Positions 8,459 through 18,717 of a stretch of DNA of 64,000 nucleotides are shown here, piece by piece. A model generated the notes under the pieces. That model had not been told where the DNA came from. It made no database searches and saw nothing but the letters and a program-made list of their open reading frames with translations. Each line of letters starts with the position of its first letter. Position 1 is the first letter of the stretch. Origin of the DNA: Aestuariibacter sp. A3R04 (GTDB taxonomy: Bacteria > Pseudomonadota > Gammaproteobacteria > Enterobacterales > Alteromonadaceae); assembly GCF_018860805.1 (NCBI RefSeq), contig NZ_JAHKQR010000011.1, positions 1,234,366 to 1,298,365 of the forward strand, read 5' to 3'. A program made the position numbers and the translations under genes.

Positions 8459-11146
8459 TCAATAGTAATCGTAAGACAAACGCACACCAATAGTGCGGGG
8501 ACGGTTAGTCACCACTTTAGGTGTAAATTGCTGAGTATCAATATTTAAGATAGCATTTTCGTCAAACACATTGTCTATATACAATTCTGCTTTCCATTCG
8601 TCGTTAGTCACACCTACAGCGAGATTTGCCAGCATGTATGCTTCCTGCACGTAGCGACCGCCACGGAATGTTTCGCCATTGCGATCATCGTAGGTGACAC
8701 CATCGTATACAGCTGTTTCATCCTGAATTTCCAGACCTGAGCCTGTGCCGTAAATCAACTGTGTAGCGTCTTCCATCACATATGCATCCATTACCATACC
8801 CGCCAGGCGATCACCGGTATAACTGACAGAGGCATTGACGTAACCTTGCTTGCCACCACTTACTTCAAAGAAGTAGCGCGCATTGATGTTCCCGGAAAAA
8901 TTCGCAGAATAGGGTAATTCAGATCCAACGCCAGCTGAAATGCCAACCAGTTCACTGTTCACGCGAGTCAGTTCGGTGTCGAGCCAGCTAATAGCGCTGC
9001 TAATGACCAGATCATCAGTTGCAAGCCACGTAATATCAGCATCCAGACCGCGGATTTCCGCGTCTCCCACGTTGTCAGTGAACACTAAAAACGAAATGTT
9101 CGTTGGGTCGAAACGCGAGGTTTGTAAATCTGTAATTTCTGAGTAATAGGCCGTAGCGTTTACGCGCACGATGCCATCGAAAAAATCGCCCTTCAAACCA
9201 ATTTCATAGTTGTCTAAAGTATCGGTAGTGGAATATACGGGTATACGGAAGTTCTCAAACTTTCCTGACTGATTTGACGCCAAACCGCCACCTACGCGAT
9301 TAGTCACCGGCGGACGGAAGCCTTCGGAATAGTTAGCAAACAACAGAACATCTTCTGAGACTTTCCAGTCGATGGCGAATTTCCAGATGGTGTCATCAAC
9401 AGTAAGCACGCCATTTGAATCTAATAAATCCACTTCTAACTGTCCGCTTTCAATGGCCTGAGCAACCAGGGCAGGATCTTCACCGACCGCGCTTAATTCG
9501 TCTGCATCCATGGTACCAAATGCACGTACCCGGCGAGATACGTCAACTGTGCTCGTAGAGCCTTTATACTCGTCATCAATTTGATACCATCGTGCGCCAA
9601 TACTGGCTGTCACTGTATCCGTAATATCATATTCAAACTGGCCAAATACCGCTATTTGCTCAATAGTATGGGTAATATCGTTGACAAAACTGATGTCAGA
9701 CGGGAAAGGACCACCGTTGCTATTTATACCTTCACTACCAACCAATGTAGTTTCCAGCGCATTAAATTTCGTGGTACTGGCAATATTGAACTGACCGATT
9801 GTCGCCACTTCCTGATCATCGTAAAACAGCCCTGCGGTAATACGCCATGGTGCATCCATTGTGGTGTTGAAACGCAGTTCGTGGGTGGCGCGGGTTGATG
9901 TAGTATCTTCCCGGTAAAATTTAGTAGGATCGAGACAACGTTCATCTGCTGCATCACCAGCCGCTGAATAATTACAAACGTAGTAGGCAGAAAACAAACC
10001 ACCATTCGTATAACCCGTGTAGTCTGCCAGCGTATCAATTTCACGGTCGAGATAACCACCGGTGTAAACCACATCAAGCTTCGACAAACGACCTTCCAGT
10101 GTCCAGGTGGTTAAACCAAATTCATCCTTGTTTTCTTCAGGTTGGAAGCGATTCGTACTGCTTTCGCCTTCAAGGTTAGGATCATAGGCAAACACCCCCT
10201 CTGTCTCGAGGGTTTGCTGGGTGTGCTGAACAAGTAAATCCCAGTCTTCGCTGATGCGATAGGACAACCCGATTCGCGCACCGGCATAAACAGCATCATT
10301 AAAGTCTTCTTCTACCAGGTTGTCGTTTTTCGGTGAGACAACAGCGGCTTCATCATTCGTGGCAATGTCTGGGTTAGTGATTCTATTTGCATCCATTGCT
10401 GCCGGATCTTGTAATACACCACCAGATATACGACTAATAACCTGTGCGCTGCCAATGTACCCACCTTCACCGGGCACGTTTAACACATTGTCAATCCAAC
10501 CGCCCTGCTTATCGTTATATGCCGCAACGCGAACCGCAAAATCGTCGGTAACGGGCATATTAAAATAAGCTTCAACCGCGTTGCTCATTTCACCACCTTT
10601 GGTGAAACTCACGTTCGTATCCACCCCTGCGGAGAATGCAGAGTGATCGGGCTTTGCCGTTATCATTCTCACCGTACCGGCCTGTGAACTCGCCCCAAAC
10701 AAGGTGCCTTGCGGCCCTGGGAGGACTTCTACCCGTTGAATGTCGGTGGCGTAAATATCGAGGTTGCGTCCCGCCATAGACACGGGTTGTTCATCTAAAT
10801 AAAACGCCACGGAAGGCTGCAGCGCCTGAACTGATGACAACATGATGTTGGATTGAGTAGTCGCGGCCCCGCGTATGTAAATTTCGTTTTGGCCAGGCCC
10901 GGTACCCTGAAATACCACGTTAGGCAGAAACTCTACATAATCCTGAAAGCTATCTATCCCCAGATTTTCTAATGCTTTTCCATCAAGTGCACTTACGGCT
11001 ACCGGTACGTCCTGAATAGATTCAGTTCGCTTAGTAGCGGTAACTTCGATGGTTTCAATCTTCGCTCTGCTTTCAGCCTCTTGTGCTAATAATGGCGTTG
11101 ATGCCAATGCGGCAACAATCGCACAGCTTAGACGAGTCTTTTGCAT
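8459..11146 (-). CDS. TonB-dependent outer-membrane receptor
   Basis: An 895-residue receptor with a signal peptide (MQKTRLSCAIVAALASTPLLAQ), a TonB box region (IETIEVTATKRTES), a plug domain (VPVAVSALDGKALENLGIDSFQDYVEFLPNVVFQG; PGPQGTLFGASSQAGTVRMITAKP) and a 22-strand-type barrel ending in an aromatic residue (RLSYDYY). It imports a ligand across the outer membrane using the proton gradient via TonB. The PGPQGTLFG...GTVRMITAKP pattern is that of the FecA/sphingomonad-like receptors that take diverse organic ligands. The substrate is unknown. It diverges from the BCCT gene across a 295-base AT-rich gap in which I see no clear operator. Confidence 0.9.
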   Translation of the reverse strand: MQKTRLSCAIVAALASTPLLAQEAESRAKIETIEVTATKRTESIQDVPVAVSALDGKALENLGIDSFQDYVEFLPNVVFQGTGPGQNEIYIRGAATTQSNIMLSSVQALQPSVAFYLDEQPVSMAGRNLDIYATDIQRVEVLPGPQGTLFGASSQAGTVRMITAKPDHSAFSAGVDTNVSFTKGGEMSNAVEAYFNMPVTDDFAVRVAAYNDKQGGWIDNVLNVPGEGGYIGSAQVISRISGGVLQDPAAMDANRITNPDIATNDEAAVVSPKNDNLVEEDFNDAVYAGARIGLSYRISEDWDLLVQHTQQTLETEGVFAYDPNLEGESSTNRFQPEENKDEFGLTTWTLEGRLSKLDVVYTGGYLDREIDTLADYTGYTNGGLFSAYYVCNYSAAGDAADERCLDPTKFYREDTTSTRATHELRFNTTMDAPWRITAGLFYDDQEVATIGQFNIASTTKFNALETTLVGSEGINSNGGPFPSDISFVNDITHTIEQIAVFGQFEYDITDTVTASIGARWYQIDDEYKGSTSTVDVSRRVRAFGTMDADELSAVGEDPALVAQAIESGQLEVDLLDSNGVLTVDDTIWKFAIDWKVSEDVLLFANYSEGFRPPVTNRVGGGLASNQSGKFENFRIPVYSTTDTLDNYEIGLKGDFFDGIVRVNATAYYSEITDLQTSRFDPTNISFLVFTDNVGDAEIRGLDADITWLATDDLVISSAISWLDTELTRVNSELVGISAGVGSELPYSANFSGNINARYFFEVSGGKQGYVNASVSYTGDRLAGMVMDAYVMEDATQLIYGTGSGLEIQDETAVYDGVTYDDRNGETFRGGRYVQEAYMLANLAVGVTNDEWKAELYIDNVFDENAILNIDTQQFTPKVVTNRPRTIGVRLSYDYY

Positions 11147-11441
11147 GTGTGTTCCTCAATGTTGAGTTAGTGTTTTAATTCTAAGGTTAACTATTTTAAC
11201 TGGAGGCATTCGGTAAGATTTATTTCCGAATAGCAAAAAGTTATACTTTACTTCAAACTATTATGTTCTATTTAGACAGTTGTTTTACGGCACGTAAAAT
11301 CTTGTACCGAAAAAAACAGCATTATTATACGTAGAACTCAAATAATTATAGCACAATGAAAAGCAATCATTGAAGAGCTCGTAAAGTGGTCTCATTACAT
11401 CGGGCTCTTATGTAGTTTTTTGCACATTGAAGGAAGACAGC

Positions 11442-13403
11442 GTGGCAACACCCAAAGCATCCCAAGGCAAATTGAACCTATTTGTCTTTATCCCCTCATC
11501 TGTGGCTATTCTCATTCTGATGATCTGCACGGCCATTGCACCGGACGCAGCCAATGCCTTTTTCAAATCACTACAAGCAGTAGTCACCGATAACGGCGGT
11601 TGGTTTTATATTCTTACCGTTGCCATCATCGTTCTTTTTGTTGTCATTTTAGGTTTCTCCCGATACGGTGATATACGACTGGGACCCGACCACGCCACAC
11701 CGGAATTTAGTAAACTCACTTGGTTGTCTATGCTTTTTGCCGCAGGCATGGGCATTGGGCTCATGTTTTTTGGCGTGGCAGAACCAGTCATGCACTTTTT
11801 GGCTCCCCCCACAGCCGACCCAGCTAGCGTGGCAGCAGTAAGGGAAGCCATGAAAACCACTTTCTTTCATTGGGGCGTCCATCCTTGGGCTATTTATGCT
11901 GCTGTAGCACTTGTATTGGGTTACTTTGCCTACCGCCATCACCTTCCTTTAACCTTGCGCTCTGCCCTATACCCCATTATTGGCGAGCGAATTTACGGCT
12001 GGCCAGGACACGTGGTAGATATATTTGCTGTCACATCCACCATTTTTGGTGTGTCGACTTCACTGGGATTCGGTGCCGCGCAAATTAACGCGGGGCTTTC
12101 TTATGCCTTTGGCATTCCGGCCAATACCACAGTGCAAATACTACTTATGTTGGCAATAGTGGCCATTGCGATCGTGTCAGTGACTACTGGTCTCGACAAA
12201 GGGATCCGCCGTCTTTCAGAAGCCAACATGATTTTGGCCGTCGCCCTTGTGCTGTTCATTCTCATACTTGGCCCCACTGTGTTTCTGCTCCAGGCCTACA
12301 TCCAAAATATAGGCGCCTACGCATCAGATATCGTCAGGAACACCCTCAATTTATTTGCTTATGAAAAAACCGATTGGATTGGCGGCTGGACCATTTTTTA
12401 CTGGGGATGGTGGTTAGCCTGGGCCCCCTTTGTAGGTTTGTTCATTGCCCGAATTTCGTTTGGCCGTACTATTCGCGAATTCGTCATGGGAGTATTACTT
12501 ATACCCACCGCATTTACGTTACTGTGGATGACGGTCTTTGGTAACGCAGCAATCGACTTAGTACTTGTTCAGGGCAAAGACGCACTGGCTAATATGGTGA
12601 ACGAAGATACCTCCGTGGCGTTATTTGTATTTCTCGAATACTTTCCTTATAGCAGTGTATTAACCCTGCTGGCCGTGGTGATGGTGATCATATTTTTTGT
12701 CACATCATGTGATTCCGGCGCTATGGTTGTCGACATGCTGTGCTCTAACGGCCGCAATGATACCCCGGTTTGGCAGCGTATTTATTGGGCTGCCAGCGTT
12801 GGCGTGGTAGCATCCGTGTTGCTATTTGCCGGCGGATTGGGAGCACTGCAAACCATGACCATTGTTGCGGCACTACCGTTTTCGATCATTCTGTTAATAG
12901 CCATGTACGGGCTGTGGAAAGCTTTGCGAGTGGAATCCTTTAAACGAGAAAGCCTGCAATTTAACGCCCTGCAGGCTTCAGCCGGCGACGACGATAAAAA
13001 CTGGCGTTCAAGGCTAGAAAACATTGTTTCATTTCCCAATAAAAAAGCCGTTACCCGCTTCTTAGAAAAAACTGTACTTCCTGCATTTAACGACGTAAAA
13101 GACGAATTTGAACACTTACTATTTCAAGTAACGATTGAACGCAATGATAACTTCATTAAGCTGACGGTTGGCATAATCGATCAACCCGATTTTATTTACT
13201 CTGTTCATCTTACCTCTACCCATCAGCCTGATTTAAACGGTAAACTGGACACGAGCCCAGATGAAACGTACTATCGCGCCGAGGTCCATCTCAGTGAGGG
13301 CGGACAGGGCTATGACATTATGGGATGGTCAAAACTTGCTGTGATCAATGACGTTATCGATCATTATCACAAGCATCAGCATTTTTTACACCAGTTGGTG
13401 TAG
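11442..13403 (+). CDS. BCCT-family betaine/choline/carnitine transporter
   Basis: A 653-residue, roughly 12-helix inner-membrane transporter. The BCCT signature is clear: GWWLAWAPFVGLFIARISFGRTIREF in transmembrane segment 8, plus AAGMGIGLMFFGVAEPVMHF near the N-terminus and the long C-terminal cytoplasmic tail seen in BetT-like osmoregulated members. It likely takes up a quaternary ammonium compatible solute using a sodium or proton gradient. I prefer the GTG at 11442, with AAGGAAG seven bases upstream; a TTG at 11427 would precede that ribosome-binding site. A MarR-type regulator follows 24 bases downstream, probably in the same transcript. Confidence 0.88.
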   Translation: MATPKASQGKLNLFVFIPSSVAILILMICTAIAPDAANAFFKSLQAVVTDNGGWFYILTVAIIVLFVVILGFSRYGDIRLGPDHATPEFSKLTWLSMLFAAGMGIGLMFFGVAEPVMHFLAPPTADPASVAAVREAMKTTFFHWGVHPWAIYAAVALVLGYFAYRHHLPLTLRSALYPIIGERIYGWPGHVVDIFAVTSTIFGVSTSLGFGAAQINAGLSYAFGIPANTTVQILLMLAIVAIAIVSVTTGLDKGIRRLSEANMILAVALVLFILILGPTVFLLQAYIQNIGAYASDIVRNTLNLFAYEKTDWIGGWTIFYWGWWLAWAPFVGLFIARISFGRTIREFVMGVLLIPTAFTLLWMTVFGNAAIDLVLVQGKDALANMVNEDTSVALFVFLEYFPYSSVLTLLAVVMVIIFFVTSCDSGAMVVDMLCSNGRNDTPVWQRIYWAASVGVVASVLLFAGGLGALQTMTIVAALPFSIILLIAMYGLWKALRVESFKRESLQFNALQASAGDDDKNWRSRLENIVSFPNKKAVTRFLEKTVLPAFNDVKDEFEHLLFQVTIERNDNFIKLTVGIIDQPDFIYSVHLTSTHQPDLNGKLDTSPDETYYRAEVHLSEGGQGYDIMGWSKLAVINDVIDHYHKHQHFLHQLV

Positions 13404-13427
13404 ATCAGGTTTACGACGGACAACGCT

Positions 13428-13901
13428 ATGAGAAAAGAAGAAGAATTATTAGTTGCCTTAAGAAAAGTCATTCGCGCGGTAGATTTGCGCAGCAAGCAAT
13501 TGAGCAGAGATGTGGGGCTTACCGGCCCCCAATTGCTTGTTATGCAAAATATCCAGGAGCGTCCTGGTATTATGGTGCGTGAAATTGCCGACAGCATAAA
13601 CCTAAGCCCGGCCACAATTACCAATATCCTTGACCGCATTGAAGCCCGAGAACTGGTTACGCGGATAAGAAGTACCACGGACAAGCGAAAAGTGGGCGTT
13701 TATCTCACTGAAAAGGGTGAAGCTTCGTTGGAAAATGCCCCTCGCCCACTACAGGAGCACTTCATTGACCGATTTAACAACATGAAAGACTGGGAGCAAA
13801 GCCAAATGGTGGCGACCATGCAACGTATCGCCTCAATGATGGATGCAGAAGATATTGATGCATCACCGTTTCTGGAAGTCGGTGAGCTCAGAGAGCGCTA
13901 A
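13428..13901 (+). CDS. MarR-family transcriptional regulator
   Basis: A 157-residue protein with the MarR winged helix: [71 protein letters not shown], at about residues 30-105, including the wing RSTTDKRKV with the conserved D-x-R. These dimers usually repress neighbouring genes and let go on binding a small ligand. Its place 24 bases after the BCCT transporter suggests it controls that transporter, but this is inference. Its stop overlaps the convergent ratB gene by four bases. Confidence 0.85.
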   Translation: MRKEEELLVALRKVIRAVDLRSKQLSRDVGLTGPQLLVMQNIQERPGIMVREIADSINLSPATITNILDRIEARELVTRIRSTTDKRKVGVYLTEKGEASLENAPRPLQEHFIDRFNNMKDWEQSQMVATMQRIASMMDAEDIDASPFLEVGELRER

Positions 13902-14248
13902 GGCGCGCCCTTGGCCTTGAGTGGGTTTGGGCGCCCACCCGTAACTTTGTCGGCTCTACCCTCTTCAATGGCCTTTTCGGCTCGCCGTTTACGAATTTCT
14001 TTCGGATCAGCAATTAAAGGTCGGTAAATTTCAATGCGATCGCCTTCGCTCAACTTATCTTTTAGTTTTACTACCCGGCTCCACACCCCCACTTTGTTTT
14101 TCGCAAGGTCAATGTCTGGATGTAACGTGAGAATACCGGATTGCACAATAGCCTCCTCAACCGTGGCGCACTCAGAAACCGATACCGACAGCAGCGATTG
14201 CTTACCCGGTAAGGCATAAGCCACTTCCACAGACATATCTTTTTCCAT
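13898..14248 (-). CDS. ratB: RnfH-family (RatB) ubiquitin-fold protein
   Basis: A 116-residue protein of the UPF0125/RnfH family with a beta-grasp fold: [34 protein letters not shown], then [40 protein letters not shown], whose IYRPLxADPKExRRxRA tail is the family hallmark. The molecular role is unclear even in E. coli. Its ATG overlaps the ratA stop (TGATG), so the pair is translationally coupled. The ratA-ratB pair beside smpB is the standard gammaproteobacterial arrangement. Confidence 0.9.
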   Translation of the reverse strand: MEKDMSVEVAYALPGKQSLLSVSVSECATVEEAIVQSGILTLHPDIDLAKNKVGVWSRVVKLKDKLSEGDRIEIYRPLIADPKEIRKRRAEKAIEEGRADKVTGGRPNPLKAKGAP

Positions 14249-14676
14249 CAGTATACTTTCCTCGCTCGTTCGGTGAAGGCATTCACCATACTGGCTGCCA
14301 GACTACTGAAAATTTTACCAAAAGCGAATTCTGTCAACTTATTGCTGAATTCAAAATCAAGTCGCAATTCAATTTTACACGCTGAGTCAGAGAGAGCGGA
14401 AAATGTCCACCCTCCGGTGAGGTGCTTGAATGGACCATCCACCAATTCCATTTCTATACTTTTGGCTTGTGTAAGCGTATTTTGCGTGGTAAACCACTGC
14501 TTAACACCTGCCTTTGCTACCAGCAAAGAGGCCTTCATTTTGTCATCGTTTTGTTCGAGGACTTTGCTGTCACTGCAACCAGGTAAAAATTCGGGATAAG
14601 ACGACACGTCGTTAACCAGGTCATACATGGCCTGAGCACTGTATGCCACTAACGCGCTGCGTTGGATACTGGGCAT
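14248..14676 (-). CDS. ratA: RatA-family START-domain protein (coenzyme Q-binding/ribosome association toxin)
   Basis: The protein (142 residues from the ATG at 14676) is a small START/polyketide-cyclase fold: [34 protein letters not shown], then [18 protein letters not shown] and [22 protein letters not shown], all close to E. coli RatA and mitochondrial Coq10. E. coli RatA has been described as blocking 70S association, while Coq10 relatives bind quinone; which role holds here is not decidable. An ATG three codons earlier (14685) is possible but the family begins at MPxI. It diverges from smpB. Confidence 0.9.
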   Translation of the reverse strand: MPSIQRSALVAYSAQAMYDLVNDVSSYPEFLPGCSDSKVLEQNDDKMKASLLVAKAGVKQWFTTQNTLTQAKSIEMELVDGPFKHLTGGWTFSALSDSACKIELRLDFEFSNKLTEFAFGKIFSSLAASMVNAFTERARKVY

Positions 14677-14855
14677 GATATTCACTTTCGCTTTTCACTT
14701 ATTTTCCTCTAAGTTTACCATGAGACTTTATTCCCACCTACCCTTTAAATTTCAGCAATTTCCCCCATTATGCTTAGTTAAAGACGAATTTGCTTGGGTG
14801 TTTATCAGTAGTAAAATCAAAAGACATTCAAGGCACAATCAGTATAATGGCGGGC

Positions 14856-15335
14856 ATGAAAAAGAAGAAATCAAATCAAAACGCTACCGGCACTATCGCG
14901 CTGAATAAAAAAGCGCGGCACGACTACCACCTGCAGGAAAAATTCGAAGCAGGTGTATCGCTACAAGGCTGGGAGCTAAAAAGTATCCGTGAAGGAAAAG
15001 TTAACATCACAGACGCGTACGTCATTTTACAAAATGGTGAAGCTTATGTGGTTGGCAGCAGAATAACGCCGTTGAATCAGGCCTCAACCCATGTGGTGTG
15101 TGAACCCGAGCGAGCCAGAAAGTTACTGCTAAACAAAAGAGAAATTGACAAACTCATCGGGGCCCGCGAACGACAAGGTTTCTCAATTGTCGCGACGGCT
15201 ATGTATTGGAAAAAGTGCTGGGTAAAACTGGAAATTTACCTCGCCAAGGGGAAACAGGCCCACGACAAGCGCGACACAGTTAAAGATCGCGACTGGGAGC
15301 GTCAGAAACAGCGTGTGATGAAGCACAGCGTGTAG
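14856..15335 (+). CDS. smpB: SsrA-binding protein SmpB
   Basis: SmpB binds tmRNA and brings it to stalled ribosomes for trans-translation. From the ATG at 14856 the product is 159 residues, matching the family (E. coli 160). Diagnostic segments are [66 protein letters not shown] and the basic tail [20 protein letters not shown]. Its partner RNA ssrA lies 1.5 kb downstream on the same strand, separated by the convergent oxidoreductase gene whose 3' end overlaps smpB by 56 bases. Confidence 0.94.
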   Translation: MKKKKSNQNATGTIALNKKARHDYHLQEKFEAGVSLQGWELKSIREGKVNITDAYVILQNGEAYVVGSRITPLNQASTHVVCEPERARKLLLNKREIDKLIGARERQGFSIVATAMYWKKCWVKLEIYLAKGKQAHDKRDTVKDRDWERQKQRVMKHSV

Positions 15336-16608
15336 TTACGTGCTTCATTCCCATCAGGTTATCATCAGCGTGACTGTGCATGAAACGGTGGTAGAGGCGG
15401 GTCATTTTGCGCCGGTGCAAGGTATCCAGAACCAAACTCCAAATACTTGTGGGGTGTCTCATGGTCGTCAGGTCGTTGCCTAACCGACGCAATTGTCTTC
15501 GCACCTTTGCCATGATAACCAGTGCGGCCAAGGTTTTATCTGACCAGTTGCAGCTTGGTCGTACCCCTTTATAATCGGGCTTTTGTTGCCACTTCAGAGG
15601 AAGATAAGGCGTAAATGCTAATGCGCTGGCCATTCCCACCAGAGCACATCCGTCTTGCACAACCTTCTCAGCTGTTGTCTTTAAGCTAATACCGCCCGTG
15701 GTCATAACGGGAATTCGGCTGGTTTCGCTAATGGCTTTGGCAAAGCTGAGGAAATACGCATCGTCACTCAATTCGGCTTTGTGCTCTCCCCGCCCCTGCA
15801 TTGCCGGCGATTCATAGTTACCACCGGATAACTCTATCGCATCAATATTGAGACGTTCAAGGGCTGTCACTACTTCAGCGGCATCCTGCGGGGTAAAACC
15901 GCCACGCTGAAAGTCACCGCTATTGAGCTTTATCATCACCACAAAGTCGTTGCCACAAGTTGCCCGGACCTGACAAGCCACATTCAATAACAAACGGGCG
16001 CGATTAATTAACGAACCGCCCCATTCATCCTGACGTTGGTTAGATAAAGGCGATAAGAACTGACTGAGTAAATAACCGTGGGCAGCGTGAATTTGCACGC
16101 CGTCAAAACCGGCCATTTTAGCTCGCTTTGCAGCGTGGGCGAAACGGTGAGTCACCTGATGAATTTGGTCACACGACATGGCTACCGGCTCTGCAAACCG
16201 TTTGCTATAACGACCTAAGTTAAGAGGTACTGCGGACGGCGCCCACGCTCTATCTGCTATTTCCCGTGGCATCTGCCTGCCCGGATGATTCAACTGCATG
16301 ATGGCTTTTGCACCACCTGATTTAATGACACCAGCCCATTTTTCAAAGGCCTGAAGATTGCCGTTGGCCGGAATTACAACGCTACCAGGGCCTGTCATGG
16401 CGTGGTAATCAACCATCACATTGCCGGTGATTATCATGCCCACTCCGCCATGAGCCCAATAACGATAAAGAGACAACAAGCTGTGGTCAGGCTGCAAGTT
16501 TGCATCTGCCATGTTCTCCTCCATCGCCGCTTTTACCAAGCGATTTTTCACAGTTGTGCCGCAGGGAAAGGTAAAAGGCGAATAAATTCCGGTATCTGTG
16601 TGCTGCAT
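15280..16608 (-). CDS. NADH:flavin oxidoreductase of the old yellow enzyme family
   Basis: A 442-residue FMN enzyme with a TIM barrel: the N-terminal [26 protein letters not shown], the HxxH-type substrate motif [29 protein letters not shown] (His pair and the following Asn of the family), [15 protein letters not shown] and [37 protein letters not shown] for phosphate binding. It resembles the longer NADH-dependent members rather than classical OYE; it would reduce an activated alkene or similar compound. The last 18 codons run antisense into the 3' end of smpB. The protein C-terminus beyond about residue 380 is not typical. Confidence 0.82.
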   Translation of the reverse strand: MQHTDTGIYSPFTFPCGTTVKNRLVKAAMEENMADANLQPDHSLLSLYRYWAHGGVGMIITGNVMVDYHAMTGPGSVVIPANGNLQAFEKWAGVIKSGGAKAIMQLNHPGRQMPREIADRAWAPSAVPLNLGRYSKRFAEPVAMSCDQIHQVTHRFAHAAKRAKMAGFDGVQIHAAHGYLLSQFLSPLSNQRQDEWGGSLINRARLLLNVACQVRATCGNDFVVMIKLNSGDFQRGGFTPQDAAEVVTALERLNIDAIELSGGNYESPAMQGRGEHKAELSDDAYFLSFAKAISETSRIPVMTTGGISLKTTAEKVVQDGCALVGMASALAFTPYLPLKWQQKPDYKGVRPSCNWSDKTLAALVIMAKVRRQLRRLGNDLTTMRHPTSIWSLVLDTLHRRKMTRLYHRFMHSHADDNLMGMKHVTTRCASSHAVSDAPSRDL

Positions 16609-16761
16609 ATATCCGAGTCAGTTAAGTAAGCGCGTATACTTTAATGAAATTTTTCAGAATCGCCACCGTTTCTTCTGATTAATTATTATTCACAAACGAT
16701 AACAAGGTGGTAATTTTTTGTCCGTTCAAATACTTAAAGTGCCTTTCACTGTTGAATTAAT

Positions 16762-16790
16762 TTGTTCCTATGCCTTGAATGCGATAGAAT
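16762..16790 (+). promoter_or_regulatory. Likely sigma-70 promoter of ssrA
   Basis: TTGTTC (-35) and TAGAAT (-10) are separated by 17 bases, and the -10 ends 63 bases before the mature tmRNA 5' end, which would leave a leader for RNase processing. This is the best match in the 245-base gap before ssrA. Confidence 0.5.
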
Positions 16791-16841
16791 CGACCGCATA
16801 TTCACTGATACTGTTACAACACAGTGAATGTCCTGGAAACA

Positions 16842-16853
16842 GGGCGATCGCCC
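16842..16853. repeat. Perfect 12-bp palindrome abutting the tmRNA 5' end
   Basis: GGGCGATCGCCC is its own reverse complement and ends exactly at the base before the mature tmRNA start. In the precursor RNA it could pair intermolecularly or form a short stem that marks the processing site; it also stands out as a GC-rich block in AT-rich surroundings. Confidence 0.5.
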
Positions 16854-17212
16854 GGGGCTGATTAGGATTCGACAGGATCTAGGAAGCTGGAGGTGCATGC
16901 AGAGGTGCGGTTTGCCTCTTTAAAAAGCCGCATTTAAATAGTCGCAAACGACGAAAACTACGCACTAGCCGCTTAATAACCGGTATAGGCCCTTCCACCT
17001 AAGCTCTGTCTGCTAGCCAGGATTTTGGAAGGTCATTAAAGCAAACTAGCGAGGGAAACTCTCCTGAGGTTGAACCGCGAAATAGTATCAGGACAGCTAC
17101 CAGGAACCCTGTTTGTCGGGGTCTAAAGTAGTTAAATAAAAGACAAACTAAGCATGTAGTACCAAAAGTAGACATTTTCTGGACGCGGGTTCAAATCCCG
17201 CCAGCTCCACCA
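16854..17212 (+). ncRNA. ssrA: Transfer-messenger RNA (tmRNA)
   Basis: A one-piece 359-base tmRNA. The 5' end GGGGCTGATTAGGATTCGAC and the 3' end GCGGGTTCAAATCCCGCCAGCTCCACCA pair to form the tRNA-like domain with G-U identity pair, T-arm and encoded CCA. The tag reading frame runs from the resume codon GCA at 16944 to TAA at 16974, a second TAA following, and encodes ANDENYALAA, the standard gammaproteobacterial degradation tag (with the first Ala from tmRNA charging). GC-rich pseudoknot segments follow. It rescues stalled ribosomes with SmpB. An integrative element has used its 3' end as a target. Confidence 0.96.
17184..17212 (+). other. Probable attachment site (attL) at the 3' end of ssrA
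   Basis: The T-arm and acceptor end of ssrA are a known target for tyrosine integrases, and an integrase gene of that type begins about 165 bases downstream in the same direction. The site leaves ssrA intact, as expected when the element brings a copy of the 3' end. I did not find a second copy of this stretch in the rest of the window. Confidence 0.45.
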
Positions 17213-17220
17213 ACAACCGA

Positions 17221-17264
17221 AGAACCCCGCTAGGCTGCGTAAAATAAGCCTTCGGGGTTTTTTA
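17221..17264 (+). terminator. Intrinsic terminator after ssrA
   Basis: A stem closed by AACCCCG / CGGGGTT with an inner GGCT / AGCC helix, followed by six T residues. It lies beyond the presumed attachment point, so it may have come with the element. Confidence 0.82.
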
Positions 17265-17376
17265 TTGCCCACACCTTCGGGGACCTTTTTCGGGGAACCC
17301 ATCAGCATTGACCCAACATGAAATATCGCTAAAATCAGCGTCTCAGAGCAAAACTAAATGAGGTAACCCAAAGGGC

Positions 17377-18704
17377 ATGGCAAGCCCGTCGGAAGGCCGT
17401 TCCTTGCGCTACGCGGCCACACTTATTACGCACGTTTAACCGTCCCCGAAGACGTCCGGGAGTTCTTCGGTAAGACAGAGCTTTGGCAGACGCTGAAAAC
17501 AAGAAACCTAAAGGACGCTGAGTACAGGGCGAGTCGAATCGTCACCGAATGGAAAGCTCAGATCGAAACGTACAGAGGGAACGTCGGTGTAGCCCATCGA
17601 GCGCTGGAGTGGCGCAAAATACTCGAAGATGAGCGCCGAAAAGACGCAGTTCTTATTGAGAAATTCAAACGTCAGAATGGAAGAAAACCGTCATACGCTC
17701 ATGAGGTCAATGAACTTGGGCTAGGCACGCAACAGATGGTCTGCACAGACGAACTCAAGCGGATCTATCACGAAGAGGGCCCGGACGCGATGAGTCACTT
17801 TGCAGATATAGTCGAAGGAAACCTTCTGCCGACTCCAACCCACGCCGAGGAGTATTTATCAAGCCTTTCGGTTGAAGCTCGAACGAAGCAGCAAAGGGAG
17901 CATCATCTCGACTTATTAACCAAACGGTTCCCTGCCCTCCCCGTTAAGCGCTCCGATGTGACAAAGTGGATCATGGAAATGGAACAACAGAACCTCGCCG
18001 AGAACACGATCAAGGCCCGAGTTGGAACCTGTCGAGGTTACTTTGAGTTCCTGCAACGGCTCGACTATTTGAACCCCGACGAGGCGAACCCGTTCGAAGG
18101 CCACAGGTTCACCAGCAAGCGAAAAGCTTCGAAACAAGACCTTCGACAAGCCTTCGAGGTTTCCGACGTGCCACGGCTCATTGAAGCGGCCAAAAATAAA
18201 CCTCGTAAAGACCCAAACCTTGTCGCCGCCATTACCATCGCAGCATACACAGGGATGAGACGAGAGGAGATTGCACGTCTCAAGGTCGAACACGTTAAAG
18301 AACGAGACGGTATTCGGTTCTTCGACATAATAGACGCCAAAACGAAAGCCGGACTTCGCGAGGTTCCCGTACACAGCGAACTGACAGCGCTGGTGGATGA
18401 GCTAGTCGAGAAGAGTACCGACGGTTATCTTTTGCCTGGTGAGTCCGTCACTAAGAACGGGGAGCGAGGAGACGCTATTGGGAAGAGATTCAAGACTCTG
18501 CGTGATGGACTCGGCTTTGACGGTCGTTACGTGTTCCACTCGATTCGCAAAACGGTGTCTACGTTGTTTGAACGAGCGGGTGTAAGTCACAACGAGGCCG
18601 CAGAGATTGTCGGCCACGAAAAAACCGGGATGACTTATTCGCTCTATTCTGCTGGAATGGCAATGACACAAAAGCTAAAAATCATAGAAAATCTTCAATA
18701 TTGA
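17377..18704 (+). CDS. int: Site-specific tyrosine integrase, apparent one-base frameshift near the start
   Basis: The catalytic part is intact: within the 322 residues starting at ATG 17736, R175 (AYTGMRREEIARL), a lysine in AKTKAGLREVP, H268-x-x-R271 (FHSIRKTVSTL), H294 (IVGHEKTGMT) and Y304 form the recombinase set. Upstream, the same frame stays open back to 17367 and encodes a normal N-terminal arm (HTYYARLTVPEDVREFFGK), yet contains no ATG, GTG or TTG before 17736. An ATG at 17377 sits one frame off; a missing base around 17381 would give MAKPVGRPF... and a protein of about 440 residues. It is either mutated, mis-sequenced, or started at a non-standard codon. It is the integrase of the ssrA element. 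Confidence 0.85.
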
Positions 18705-18717
18705 AAAGGGACATTTG

